This document shows positions 51,077 to 59,605 of a DNA stretch of 64,000 bases, in pieces. The position numbers were made by a program, and so were the translations under genes. The notes beneath the pieces were generated by a model that was not told the origin of the DNA, made no database searches, and worked only from the letters and a program-made list of their open reading frames with translations. Numbering within the stretch: position 1 is the stretch's first letter; the number at the start of each line of letters is the position of its first letter. The DNA comes from DASYTH01 sp036002505 (GTDB lineage Bacteria > Actinomycetota > Actinomycetes > Mycobacteriales > Pseudonocardiaceae): positions 1-64,000 of the forward strand of contig NZ_DASYTH010000196.1 in assembly GCF_036002505.1 (NCBI RefSeq), in the 5' to 3' direction.

Positions 51077-51750
51077 CTGAGACCCGCCCGGACGCCCGAC
51101 GAGACCGGTGGCGCTCACACCGCGAGGCCCGCCGGGAGGAGTTCGTCCAGGCGGCGCTGCGGGCGCTGGCCCGGCACGGCCCGGACTTCGGCATGGACGA
51201 CGTCGCGGCCGAGGCCGGCGTGACGAAACCCGTGCTGTACCGGCATTTCACCGACAAGGCCGACCTGTACCTGGCGCTCGGCCGGCACGGCACCGAGCTG
51301 CTGTTCGACCGGCTCGTCCCGGCGCTGAACAACGAGGAGGCCCCGGTCCCGCGGATTCGCAAGAGCCTGGACGCCTACTTCTCGGTGATCGAGGAGCACC
51401 CCAACCTGTACCGGCTGCTCATCCGCCGTCAGTTCGGCCGCGATGTCGTAGCGGAGGACAAGGAGCTGATCGGCGCCGCGCTCTCCCGCCTGCTCGGCGA
51501 CTACCTGCGCGCCATGGACCTCGACTCCGGCGCGGCCGAGCCGTGGGGGCACGGCATCGTCGGCCTGGTGCAGAACGTCAGCGAGTGGTGGCTGGAGCGG
51601 CGCACCATGAGCCGCGACGCGGTGGTCGAGTACCTCACCCAGATCATCTGGGCGGCCATCGACGGGATCGTGCGCCAGCACGGCATCGCCATCGACCCGC
51701 ACAAGCCGATCGAGGTGAACAAGGTGGTCAAGCTGTCCCGGCGGCGCTAG
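51073..51750 (+). CDS. TetR-family regulator 2
   Basis: The 225-residue regulator has an HTH (FVQAALRALARHG, GMDDVAAEAGVTKPVLYRHFTDK, about 20-65) and a helical effector domain ending IDPHKPIEVNKVVKLSRRR. It shares architecture with the upstream TetR and may be an ancient duplicate. The ATG at 51073 overlaps the leader ORF, with GGAG 8-9 bases upstream. A dispersed repeat element begins one base after its stop. Ligand and targets are unknown. Confidence 0.88.
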   Translation: MTETRPDARRDRWRSHREARREEFVQAALRALARHGPDFGMDDVAAEAGVTKPVLYRHFTDKADLYLALGRHGTELLFDRLVPALNNEEAPVPRIRKSLDAYFSVIEEHPNLYRLLIRRQFGRDVVAEDKELIGAALSRLLGDYLRAMDLDSGAAEPWGHGIVGLVQNVSEWWLERRTMSRDAVVEYLTQIIWAAIDGIVRQHGIAIDPHKPIEVNKVVKLSRRR

Positions 51751-51751
51751 T

Positions 51752-51795
51752 CCGCCTCTCCGGAATTAACTGCTGTCGTTACGTTCCAGCGAGCC
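51752..51795. repeat. Dispersed 114-bp element, copy B (5' part)
   Basis: CCGCCTCTCCGGAATTAACTG through CGTTCCAGCGAG matches the first 45 bp of copies A and C; the rest is lost. A nearby CGCTGGAACG (51836-51845) can pair with CGTTCCAGCG (51782-51791). The rest of the 274-bp convergent gap to 52025 holds the palindrome GTACGGCCGTAC (51919-51930) but no gene that I can support. Confidence 0.7.
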
Positions 51796-52024
51796 CGATG
51801 ATGATGATCAGGACAAGCGCAGCGGCCTCAGGCCCGCTGGAACGGGGCGGAGTCGGCGTTGCCGTCAATGCGTCATCGCGGGCCGTGACTCACCCTTCGC
51901 GGTCCGTGACGGTTACCCGTACGGCCGTACTCATGAGTAACTGCCACGATCCGTGTCGCTCCACGGCCACGCAACGGGTATGTCCCCGCCGCGTGGCGCC
52001 TCCCACCAGGGGATTCCCGACGCC

Positions 52025-52252
52025 TCAGGTGGTGGCGAAGCCGACCCGCCGGCTGTCCGCCTTGCCGATCTCCACGTAGGCCACCCGGGCCGAGGGCACC
52101 ACGAACCGCGCGCCCTTCGTGTCCACCATGACCAGCGTGCCCTGCGGGTTCTTCAGCGCGTCGTTCACCAGCGCCTCGACCTCATCGGGGGCAAGATCGC
52201 TGGTGAGCACGATCTCCCGCGGGGTGTCCGCGATCCCGATCTTGACCTCCAC
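52025..52252 (-). CDS. DUF3107 protein
   Basis: The 75-residue protein (VKIGIADTPREIVLTSDLAPDEVEALV ... GARFVVPSARVAYVEIG) belongs to DUF3107, a small actinobacterial family of unknown function found at this position in mycobacteria (Rv3208A). It consists mostly of beta strands with one helix. It follows the ferritin-like gene by 40 bp on the same strand. Members often have a proposed link to ATP-binding or RNA binding, but nothing in this sequence proves it. Confidence 0.85.
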   Translation of the reverse strand: MEVKIGIADTPREIVLTSDLAPDEVEALVNDALKNPQGTLVMVDTKGARFVVPSARVAYVEIGKADSRRVGFATT

Positions 52253-52292
52253 GCCGACCTCCGCAGCTCAACCCATTCGACGAGACCGAACC

Positions 52293-52973
52293 CTAGCCCA
52301 GGCCGAGCGCGGTCATCCGCTTGCCGTGCGCCTGTTGCAACCGGCGGAACAGCGCGGCGATTCCCGCCAGGTCCCCGGTACCGGTCACGATCAGCTCGGC
52401 CAGCCCGTCCCGCTCGGCCACCACGTACTGCGCCTGGGTCAGCGCCTCCCCCAGGAGCCGCCGTCCCCACAGCGTCAACCGGTCGCGCACCGCCCGGTCC
52501 CGCTCGATGGCCGCCTGCACCTCCCGCTCGGCGAACGCCGAGTGCCCGGTGTCGGCAAGCACCTCCAGCACCAGGCCCTTCGTCTCCTCGTCCAGCCACC
52601 CCGCCATCGCCCGGTACAGGTCGGCCGCCAGCCCGTCCCCGACGTACGCCTTGACCAGCGACTCCAGCCACGAGCGCGGCGCCGTCGAGGCGTGCCAGGT
52701 GTCGAAGTGGCCGATGAACGGGCGCATCGCCTCCTCGACGTCCATCCCATGGCCGGCCAGGAACCGCTCGATCTTGGCGTAGTGCCCCATCTCCGCGGCC
52801 GCCATCGCGGACAGCGCCGCCCGTCCGGCCACCGTCGGGGCGCTCCGGGCGTCCTCCGACATCCGGTCGAACGCCGACAGCTCCCCGTACGCCAGCACCC
52901 CGAGCAGGTCGACGACCCCCGGCGAGATCGCCCGAGCCTCGACGCTCTGACCCGCCTGCGTGTCGTCGCTCAT
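52293..52973 (-). CDS. Ferritin-like fold protein (Rv3210c-like)
   Basis: The 226-residue helical protein starts at ATG 52973 (MSDDTQAGQ), which overlaps the end of a leader element (ATGA). A longer in-frame start at 53027 exists inside that leader. Carboxylate/His residues in ELSAFDRMSEDA, MAAAEMGHYAKIERFL and EREVQAAIERD could form a di-iron site as in ferritin-like hydroxylases such as MiaE. The match to Rv3210c is by position next to rhlE. Activity unknown. Confidence 0.78.
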   Translation of the reverse strand: MSDDTQAGQSVEARAISPGVVDLLGVLAYGELSAFDRMSEDARSAPTVAGRAALSAMAAAEMGHYAKIERFLAGHGMDVEEAMRPFIGHFDTWHASTAPRSWLESLVKAYVGDGLAADLYRAMAGWLDEETKGLVLEVLADTGHSAFAEREVQAAIERDRAVRDRLTLWGRRLLGEALTQAQYVVAERDGLAELIVTGTGDLAGIAALFRRLQQAHGKRMTALGLG

Positions 52974-53122
52974 GCGGTCTTCTCCAGCTCGGGAATGTTG
53001 GCCGAGGTCGTGGGTCGCCTCGCTCATTGGGTCACCGGACCGCTCCTCGGGCAGGCCTCGTTCCTCGGCCTACCGTCGTCGCGGTGGGCCAACTCCCTCG
53101 CCCAGCATTCCGCAAGCTCCAT
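52970..53122 (-). repeat. Leader element, second long copy (ORF interrupted by TGA)
   Basis: Reading 53122 to 52970 reproduces the 153-base leader of 50924-51076 almost throughout (MELAECWARELAHRD ... ANIPELEKTA), with the same length, the same start and the same ATGA overlap into the next gene. Codon 33 is TGA. That TGA itself overlaps an ATG (53027) in the frame of the ferritin-like gene. Divergence without indels shows common origin. The remaining 53123-53316 is the rhlE upstream region. Confidence 0.7.
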
Positions 53123-53316
53123 GCCGGCAGCGTATCCGGCAGCCGTCGCAGGTAGACTCGGCACGACGCTCCGTGGCTATCGATGTCACGGTTCGCGTCG
53201 GAGAGGGTGCGTGCACGCTTCCCGGCCCTCCCGCGCCACCCCTGAACGAGGCGGTACGGCGCGGTCGAGCGGCCCGTTCCGGGCAGTGCGCGCTGGACAC
53301 GAGAGAGGCGATCCAC

Positions 53317-54960
53317 CTGACAGTCAAGGAAATCCACCACACCGAACCCGACATCGACCCGGTCACGCTGGAGCACAGCGAAGCCGGCGTTCCCGAGTTC
53401 GACACCTCCCACCCGTTGCAGGCCGGCGCTCCGGTCCGGCCGGACTCCCCCACGTTCGAAGAGCTCGGCGCCCGGCCGGAGATCGTCCGCGCGCTGCGGG
53501 CCGCGGGCATCGAGCGCGCGTTCGCCATCCAGGAGCTCACCCTGCCGCTGGCCCTGGCCGGCGAGGACATCATCGGCCAGGCCCGCACCGGCACCGGCAA
53601 GACGCTCGGTTTCGGTGTGCCGATCCTGCAGCGGATGACCACCCCCGGCGACGGCACCCCGCAGGCGCTGGTCGTGGTGCCCACCCGCGAGCTCTGCCTG
53701 CAGGTCACCCACGACCTCAAGGACGCCAGCAAGCACCTCGGCGCTCGGGTGCTGGCGATCTACGGCGGCGTTCCGTACGACAAGCAGATCGCGGCACTGC
53801 GGGCCGGCGTGGACATCGTGGTCGGCACCCCCGGCCGGCTGCTGGACCTGGCCGAGCAGCGCAACCTGGTGCTGGGCAAGGTGTCCGGCCTGGTGCTCGA
53901 CGAGGCCGACAAGATGCTCGACCTCGGCTTCCTGCCGGACATCGAGCGGATCCTGCGCATGGTGCCGGAAGAGCGGCAGACCATGCTGTTCTCCGCCACC
54001 ATGCCCGGCCCGATCATCACGCTGGCCCGGACGTTCCTGCACAAGCCGACGCACATCCGGGCCGAGGAGAACGACGCGGGCGCCGTCCACGAGCGCACCA
54101 CCCAGTTCATCTACCGGGCGCACTCGCTCGACAAGATCGAGATCGTGGCCCGCGCGCTGCAGGCCGAGGGCCGCGGCCTCACCATGATCTTCGCCCGCAC
54201 CAAGCGGACCGCACAGAAGGTCGCCGAGGACCTGGCCGAGCGCGGCTTCGCGGTCGCCGCCGTGCACGGTGACCTGGGCCAGGGCGCCCGCGAGCAGGCC
54301 CTGCGCGCGTTCCGCTCCGGCAAGGTGGACGTGCTGGTCTCCACCGACGTCGCGGCCCGCGGCCTGGACGTCGACGACGTCACGCACGTGATCAACTATC
54401 AGTGCCCGGAGGACGAGGACGCGTACATCCACCGGATCGGCCGCACCGGCCGGGCCGGCAAGGAGGGCGTCGCGATCACGCTGGTCGACTGGGACGAGGA
54501 AGCGCGCTGGAAGCTGGTCAGCGACGCGCTCAGCCTGGACGTGCCGGTGCCGGTCGAGACCTACTCGACCTCCGAGCACCTGTTCACCGACCTGGGCATC
54601 CCCACCGGCAGTGGCGGCAGGTTGCCTCTGTCCAAGCGCACCCGCGCGGGCCTCGCCGCCGAGCCGGAGGAGAACTTCGACCGCAAGCGCCGCGATCGGG
54701 GCCGCCGCGGTGGCCGCCGGGGCCGGGCCCAGTCCGCGGACGCCCCCGCCGATCGCGCCCGCCCGGAGACCGACAAGGCCGAGGACGGCACCGGCCCCAC
54801 CCGCCGCCGGCGCCGGCGCCGCGCCGGCGTGGAGACCGACAAGCCGGCCGAAGCCACCGCCGAGCGCCCGGACACCCCGGCCGACACCCCCGCGCGCCGC
54901 CGGCGCCGCCGGCGCGGCGGTGTCGAGATGACCGACCCGCCCGGCGAGAGCCAGGAGTAA
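53317..54960 (+). CDS. rhlE: DEAD-box RNA helicase, RhlE type
   Basis: The 547-residue helicase has the Q motif FAIQELTLPLAL, motif I ARTGTGKT, motif II DEAD, motif III SAT, and motif VI HRIGRTGRAG. The C-terminal 130 residues are Arg-rich (RKRRDRGRRGGRRGR and two R6-R7 runs), likely for RNA binding. It matches Rv3211. No ATG/GTG/TTG in this frame is well placed. CTG 53317 with GAGAGAGG 8 bases upstream is the best start and gives TVKEIHHTEPD. This would be a rare start codon. Confidence 0.88.
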   Translation: MTVKEIHHTEPDIDPVTLEHSEAGVPEFDTSHPLQAGAPVRPDSPTFEELGARPEIVRALRAAGIERAFAIQELTLPLALAGEDIIGQARTGTGKTLGFGVPILQRMTTPGDGTPQALVVVPTRELCLQVTHDLKDASKHLGARVLAIYGGVPYDKQIAALRAGVDIVVGTPGRLLDLAEQRNLVLGKVSGLVLDEADKMLDLGFLPDIERILRMVPEERQTMLFSATMPGPIITLARTFLHKPTHIRAEENDAGAVHERTTQFIYRAHSLDKIEIVARALQAEGRGLTMIFARTKRTAQKVAEDLAERGFAVAAVHGDLGQGAREQALRAFRSGKVDVLVSTDVAARGLDVDDVTHVINYQCPEDEDAYIHRIGRTGRAGKEGVAITLVDWDEEARWKLVSDALSLDVPVPVETYSTSEHLFTDLGIPTGSGGRLPLSKRTRAGLAAEPEENFDRKRRDRGRRGGRRGRAQSADAPADRARPETDKAEDGTGPTRRRRRRRAGVETDKPAEATAERPDTPADTPARRRRRRRGGVEMTDPPGESQE

Positions 54961-54973
54961 CCGGCGAGTGCGA

Positions 54974-55018
54974 TGAAGGCGTCCTTCCGCTCACCGGGCG
55001 GGAGAAAGGACGCCTTCA
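54974..55018. terminator. Hairpin TGAAGGCGTCCTT...AAGGACGCCTTCA
   Basis: Arms 54974-54986 and 55006-55018 are perfect 13-bp complements around a 19-nt loop, 13 bases after the rhlE stop. It is a good factor-independent-type terminator without U-tract. A sister hairpin of the same sequence family lies at 62905-62923. Confidence 0.7.
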
Positions 55019-55066
55019 GCGCACCTCGTCATCCGGAGCGAACACGGGGTTCGGCAGACTGGGCGG

Positions 55067-56443
55067 GTGAACGGTCGCATGATCGGGGCGGAGGACGTGC
55101 TCGACGGCGAGGTGCCGCCCGCGTCCGTCGAGCCGGAGCCACTGGATCCGGGTGAGCGCACCATGTTCCGCACCGGGGTCGATGTCGCGATCGCGGTGCT
55201 GATCACGGTCGTCGCGGTGGTGGCGGGGTTCGTCGTGTGGCAGACCGGCTCGGTGCGATCCACCTCGTCGCAGACCAACCCGAACCCGGTGGCCGCGCCG
55301 GAGAACCCGACGGTGTTCCCGCCGTCGCTGGCCGAGGCCTGGCGGACCCGCAGCTCCGGCACGCAGCAGCCGGTCGCGGTGGGCCCGGTGGTGGTGACCG
55401 GCGAGGGCGGCGAGGTCGCCGGCCGCAACCCGATCACCGGCGACGTGCTCTGGCGCTACACCCGGAACCTGCCGCTGTGCACGATCGCCCCGGCCTGGTC
55501 GCTGGCCGTGGCGGTGTTCCGGACCGAGGGAAACTGGTTGCCCGCCAAGGATTCCCGGTCGAGCGGCGGGTGCAGCGAGGTCACCGCGCTCGACCCGGCC
55601 ACGGGCCTGCGGGGCCGGCAGCGCCCACCCGAGGAGCCGGTGCAGAAGCCCAACGGCGGCGAGCGCAACTCCGACGCGGAGCTCGGCACCCGGCTGCTCG
55701 CCGACGGCACCTACGTGACCACCACCGGCCACCGGCTGCTCACCACCTGGCGCGACGACTTGGTCCAGACCATGGAGTACGGCGAGCTGCCGTCCCTGGT
55801 CAACCCCGGCAAGCAGCCGCGCACCGGCTGCGGGTACGGCTCGGTGGCCGTGGCCCCGGTCAAGATCGGCGTGATCGAGCGCTGCCCCACCGACCTCGGC
55901 GACCGGCTGACCGTGTACCGCTCGGTCGGCAACGACAACAAGGCCGACGAGCCGCCGGTGGTGTTCAGCGTGGTGGTCGGCGCGCGCGCCCGGGTCGTGG
56001 CGCTGTCCGACAACCGCACGGCGGTCGCGCTGCCGGACCCGAGCCGGCTGCTGGTGTTCGACGAGACCGGCAAGCAGCTGAACGAGTACCCGCTGGACGT
56101 GCCGGACACGGACTTCAACGGGGACCCGGACGGGCTGGTGGTGCCGGTCACCAAGGGCCCCGGAATCGACTACTGGTGGACCGGATCCCGCACCATCGCG
56201 CTGCACGGCGTGGACCTGTACCCGCTCTGGACGCAGCAGGGCACGCTCGGCCCGGGCGTGGTGTTCGCCGGCCGGGGGCTGCTTCCGGTACCTGACGGAA
56301 TCCGGGTGGTTGACGTGGCCACGGGACAGCCGGTAGGTACATTCCCGGTGGACCGCGGTGGCTACGCCGGACCGGTCATGATGTCGTCCATCGGGCCGAT
56401 GGTGCTCGAGCAGCGGGGGCCGGATCTAGTCGCCCTTCGTTGA
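55067..56443 (+). CDS. Membrane-anchored beta-propeller (PQQ-like) protein, Rv3212-like
   Basis: The 458-residue protein starts at GTG 55067. One membrane helix lies about 35-60 (VDVAIAVLITVVAVVAGFVVW) with the large C-terminal part outside. Repeated strand motifs such as GRNPITGDVLWRYTR, VTALDPATGLRGR, LTTWRDDLV and RVVDVATGQPVGTF are typical of PQQ/WD40-like propeller blades. Paired Cys (LPLCTIAP, GGCSEV, TGCGYG, ERCPTD) suggest disulfides. Function unknown; the position after rhlE matches Rv3212. Confidence 0.8.
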   Translation: MNGRMIGAEDVLDGEVPPASVEPEPLDPGERTMFRTGVDVAIAVLITVVAVVAGFVVWQTGSVRSTSSQTNPNPVAAPENPTVFPPSLAEAWRTRSSGTQQPVAVGPVVVTGEGGEVAGRNPITGDVLWRYTRNLPLCTIAPAWSLAVAVFRTEGNWLPAKDSRSSGGCSEVTALDPATGLRGRQRPPEEPVQKPNGGERNSDAELGTRLLADGTYVTTTGHRLLTTWRDDLVQTMEYGELPSLVNPGKQPRTGCGYGSVAVAPVKIGVIERCPTDLGDRLTVYRSVGNDNKADEPPVVFSVVVGARARVVALSDNRTAVALPDPSRLLVFDETGKQLNEYPLDVPDTDFNGDPDGLVVPVTKGPGIDYWWTGSRTIALHGVDLYPLWTQQGTLGPGVVFAGRGLLPVPDGIRVVDVATGQPVGTFPVDRGGYAGPVMMSSIGPMVLEQRGPDLVALR

Positions 56444-56486
56444 GCTTCGACAGCGCTTCTAGTACCTGTGGGGCACACTCGGAAGC

Positions 56487-57386
56487 GTGAGCCTCGTAGC
56501 ACCTCCGCAATGGTCCCAGCTCAGCCCGCACCGGGCGAAGCGGGTCGACCTGCATGGCAGGTATGGGCCGATCGCCGCGCTGCGTGTCCGGGCCAGATCG
56601 AGGAGTACCGATCCGGTGCCGATCGTGGTGCTGGTCCCGGGCTACACCGGCTCGAAGGAGGACTTCGCGCCGCTGCTGGATCCGATCGCCGGCGAGGGCT
56701 TCGACGCCCTGGCCATCGACCTGCCGGGCCAGTACGAGTCCACCGGTCCGGACGAGGAGTCCGCCTACCTGCCGAGCGCGCTCGGCCTGGTGGTCGCGGA
56801 GCTCGCCGGCAAGCTGGCCGCCGACGGCCACCCGGTGATCCTGCTCGGCCACTCCTACGGCGGCCTGGTCGCCCGCGGCGCGGTGCTGGCCGGTGCCCCG
56901 ATCATCGGGCTGACCCTGCTGGACAGCGGCCCGGCCGAGCTGCCCCAGGGCTGGCGCCGGCAGGCGCTGGACATCGGCGAGCCCGCCATCCGCCAGCACG
57001 GCATGGCGGCGGCCCAGCGGCTGCGCGACACGCTCGACGCCAACAACCCGGTCTGGGCCGCGCACCCCCAGCCGCTCAAGGACTTCCTGCGCGAGCGGTT
57101 CATGCGCTCGGTCCCCGCGGCGCTGCTCGGCATGGCCCACGGCCTGCGCACCGAGCCCGACCTGGTCGGCGCCCTGGCCCGGACCATGCAGTCCGGCCGC
57201 GCCGAGGGCCTGGTCATGTGCGGCGAGGGCGACGACGCCTGGCCGGTCTCCGCCCAGCGCGACATGGCCGACCGCCTCGACGCCGACTTCGCCGTGATCA
57301 CCGGCGCCCGGCACTCCCCCAACACGGAGAACCCGGACGAGCTGCTCTACACGCTCATGCCCACCTGGCGCACCTGGCTCTACTGA
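56487..57386 (+). CDS. Alpha/beta-hydrolase
   Basis: The 299-residue enzyme begins at GTG 56487. It has VVLVPGYTGSKEDF (oxyanion region), the nucleophile GHSYGG near 125, an acid in CGEGDDAW near 250, and His in GARHSPNTE near 275. It looks like a soluble carboxylesterase or lipase of the Hydrolase_4/6 type. Substrate unknown. It follows the propeller gene by 43 bp and ends just before copy C of the dispersed element. Confidence 0.85.
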   Translation: MSLVAPPQWSQLSPHRAKRVDLHGRYGPIAALRVRARSRSTDPVPIVVLVPGYTGSKEDFAPLLDPIAGEGFDALAIDLPGQYESTGPDEESAYLPSALGLVVAELAGKLAADGHPVILLGHSYGGLVARGAVLAGAPIIGLTLLDSGPAELPQGWRRQALDIGEPAIRQHGMAAAQRLRDTLDANNPVWAAHPQPLKDFLRERFMRSVPAALLGMAHGLRTEPDLVGALARTMQSGRAEGLVMCGEGDDAWPVSAQRDMADRLDADFAVITGARHSPNTENPDELLYTLMPTWRTWLY

Positions 57387-57387
57387 G

Positions 57388-57502
57388 CCGCCTCTCCGGA
57401 ATTTACTGCTGTTGTCGCGTTCCAGCGGACGGTGCGGATGGCAGGTTGACCGTGGCTGAGAACCGTCACGTTCCCCTGAGGTTGCGTTGGTCGGTGGGCG
57501 GC
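57388..57502. repeat. Dispersed 114-bp element, copy C
   Basis: GCCGCCTCTCCGGAATTTACTG ... CCCCTGAGGTTGCGTTGGTC ... GGGCGGC, one base after the hydrolase stop. It aligns with copy A along its whole length with scattered substitutions. The end-to-end pairing GCCGCC/GGCGGC is kept although the adjacent bases differ from copy A, which points to a conserved closing stem. Confidence 0.8.
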
Positions 57503-57509
57503 TGTGTCC

Positions 57510-57857
57510 TCAGGCCCACCAGAAGATCCAGAGCGTCACGGCGGCAACCAGCAGCACGCCGGTGACGGCTGCGGCGGCGGGCCAGCCGCGTAGCCGGTCG
57601 GCGAGGCGCTGAACCAGGACGGCGACAACCGCGGCGAACACGTGGCCGCCCACGGTGAGCAGGCCGGGGCCGGGCGTGCCGCGGATCCAGGCGACGACCT
57701 GGAAGCCCAGCACCACCACGGCGAGCACGCACAGCCCGATGGCCAGCGCGCCGGAAACCTCCGGCCAGAATCGGGACCGCCGGCGCTCCGGTAACGGCTC
57801 GGTCTGGTTCATGTCCGCCCGCAACTCGATGGTCTCGGCACCGGCCGGATCGTTCAC
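57510..57857 (-). CDS. Small three-helix membrane protein
   Basis: The 115-residue protein starts at GTG 57857 after GAAGGA. A short acidic N-terminus (NDPAGAETIELRAD) precedes three hydrophobic helices (about 35-58, 63-85, 92-114), and the chain ends WIFWWA. No family is recognised. It lies 14 bp downstream of the RecB-type nuclease on the same strand, so it is probably co-transcribed with it. ATG codons further inside would shorten the start by about 15 residues. Confidence 0.6.
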   Translation of the reverse strand: MNDPAGAETIELRADMNQTEPLPERRRSRFWPEVSGALAIGLCVLAVVVLGFQVVAWIRGTPGPGLLTVGGHVFAAVVAVLVQRLADRLRGWPAAAAVTGVLLVAAVTLWIFWWA

Positions 57858-57871
57858 CCAATCCTTCTTCC

Positions 57872-58714
57872 TCAGTCGGCGAGCATCGCCCACGGCTCGG
57901 CCGCGGGGCCGGCCGCCTGACCGTCCGGGCAGCTGCGCCGGAAGTCGCACCAGGCGCATTGCCGGCCCGGGTTGGCCGGGAACAGCACTTCCGGGTCACC
58001 ACCGGCATCGAGGGTATCCCGGGCGAGCTGGAGCTCCTCAGCGGTCTCCTCGGCCCGGGACTGGTGCCGCGCCAACGACTCCTCGGTGTGCTCCCACGCG
58101 GCCACCGACCCGGTGGGCAGGTGGTGCAGCTCGACCCGGGTGCACGGCCGGCGCAGCGTCCGCCGGGCCGCGATCACGTACAGCGCCAGGGCCTGGGAGC
58201 CGCGGGCGTCGTCGGTGGTCAACCCGTGCCGGCCGGTCTTGTAGTCGACGATCACCAGCTCGCCGTCGCGCTCGTCGATCCGGTCCACCCGGCCCTCGGC
58301 GACGATCGTGCCGACCGGCGCGGACACCCACCGCTCCAGGCCGACCGGCTCCATGCCCACGTCCAGCCCGGCCACGTAGTCGGCCACCCAACCACCGGCC
58401 CGGTCCCGGAACATCGCCGACTGCTCCGGCCCGGCGAACCCGTCGTCCTTCCACCCGGACTTCACCAGCGCGACGGCGCTCTCCGGGGTCCGCTTGCGCA
58501 CCGGCAGGTCGAAGAACGCCCGCAACGCGTTGTGCACCACCGCACCCAGCGTGCTGTGCGCCCACGGCCCACCCCGCGGCGGCGTGGGCCGGTCGAGATA
58601 GTTCATCCGGTACCGCCGCGGGCAGTCGGCCCAGACCGTGAGCCGCGCCGGGGTGACCCTGATCAGCCGGCGCGGCATGCTGTCGAACCCCAACTGCCCG
58701 TGCATGGTGCTCAT
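57872..58714 (-). CDS. RecB-family exonuclease with Fe-S-type cysteines
   Basis: The 280-residue Cas4/RecB-like PD-(D/E)XK nuclease has an early Cys in WADCPRRYRM, His in GAVVHNAL, GRVDRIDE and VIVDYKTG (catalytic Asp/Lys), QALALYVIAA, and a C-terminal CAWCDFRRSC. One early plus three late Cys is the Cas4/AddB [4Fe-4S] arrangement. It probably processes DNA ends. No CRISPR is nearby. The start touches the stop of the PHP gene with no gap, so the two are in one operon. Confidence 0.87.
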   Translation of the reverse strand: MSTMHGQLGFDSMPRRLIRVTPARLTVWADCPRRYRMNYLDRPTPPRGGPWAHSTLGAVVHNALRAFFDLPVRKRTPESAVALVKSGWKDDGFAGPEQSAMFRDRAGGWVADYVAGLDVGMEPVGLERWVSAPVGTIVAEGRVDRIDERDGELVIVDYKTGRHGLTTDDARGSQALALYVIAARRTLRRPCTRVELHHLPTGSVAAWEHTEESLARHQSRAEETAEELQLARDTLDAGGDPEVLFPANPGRQCAWCDFRRSCPDGQAAGPAAEPWAMLAD

Positions 58715-59575
58715 CTAACCGGTCAGAACCTCCACGCCCGAGGCCCGGTCCGCGATCGCGTCCAGCATCTCTGGCGCGGTGCTTTCCTGTCCTAAGTAGA
58801 CTGTCTTGTTCGTGCCGTGGTAGTCGCTGGCCCCGGTGGTCAGCAGGCCGAGTTCGCCGGCGAGGCCGCGCAGCTTCGCCCGGGTCTCGTCGTCGTGGTC
58901 CGGATGGTCGACCTCGAGCCCGTCCAGCCCGGCCGAAGCCAGCTCGGCGATCACCGACCCGGTGACGGTCGGGCCGCGCCGGTGGGCGAACGCGTGCGCC
59001 AGCACGGTCACCCCGCCCGCCGCGCGCACCATCCCGATCGCCTCCAGCACCGGGGTCCGCGAGCTCGGGACGTAGTACCGCCCGCGGTCGTTGAGAAACC
59101 GCGCGAAGGCTTCGTCCACAGTGGACGCGACACCGGCTCGAACCAGCGCCATGGCCAGGTGCGGCCGGCCCGCGGTCGAGTCCGGTGGCAGCGACCCGAG
59201 CAGCGTGTCGGCGTCGACCGGGAACCCGTCCGCCGCCATGCGCTCGGCGATCCGGCGCAGCCGCTCCCGCCGCTCCGCCCGCTGCCGGGCGTACGCGCTC
59301 ACCACCGCGTCGGCGTCGGGGTCGAACAAGTAGCCCAGCAGGTGCACGTCGCACCGCCCGCCGCGCCCGTCCGGCGACGTGCAGGACAGCTCGGCGCCCC
59401 GGATCAGCCGCATGCCCGGGGGCAACGCCGCGGCGGCCTCCGCCCAGCCCGCGGTCGTGTCGTGGTCGGTGATCGCCAGCGCCGCCAACCCGGCCCCGGC
59501 CGCGGCGGCCACCAGCCCGGCGGGGGTGTCGGTGCCGTCGGACGCGGTGGTGTGGGCGTGCAGGTCGATGCGCAT
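58715..59575 (-). CDS. PHP-domain phosphoesterase, TrpH/RNase AM type
   Basis: The 286-residue protein shows the full PHP ligand set: RIDLHAHTTASDGTDTP, AITDHDTTAG, RGAELSC, HLLGYLFD, LAHAFAHR, EVDHPDHD and TGASDYHG. The closest known group is the TrpH/YciV family, which removes nucleotides 5'-3' from RNA or 3',5'-bisphosphonucleotides. It is cytoplasmic. It lies directly upstream of the RecB-type nuclease gene with no gap, which suggests a nucleic-acid or nucleotide salvage role. Confidence 0.87.
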   Translation of the reverse strand: MRIDLHAHTTASDGTDTPAGLVAAAAGAGLAALAITDHDTTAGWAEAAAALPPGMRLIRGAELSCTSPDGRGGRCDVHLLGYLFDPDADAVVSAYARQRAERRERLRRIAERMAADGFPVDADTLLGSLPPDSTAGRPHLAMALVRAGVASTVDEAFARFLNDRGRYYVPSSRTPVLEAIGMVRAAGGVTVLAHAFAHRRGPTVTGSVIAELASAGLDGLEVDHPDHDDETRAKLRGLAGELGLLTTGASDYHGTNKTVYLGQESTAPEMLDAIADRASGVEVLTG

Positions 59576-59605
59576 GACGTCCAGTCTGGACGACGCCGGG
59601 ACCGG

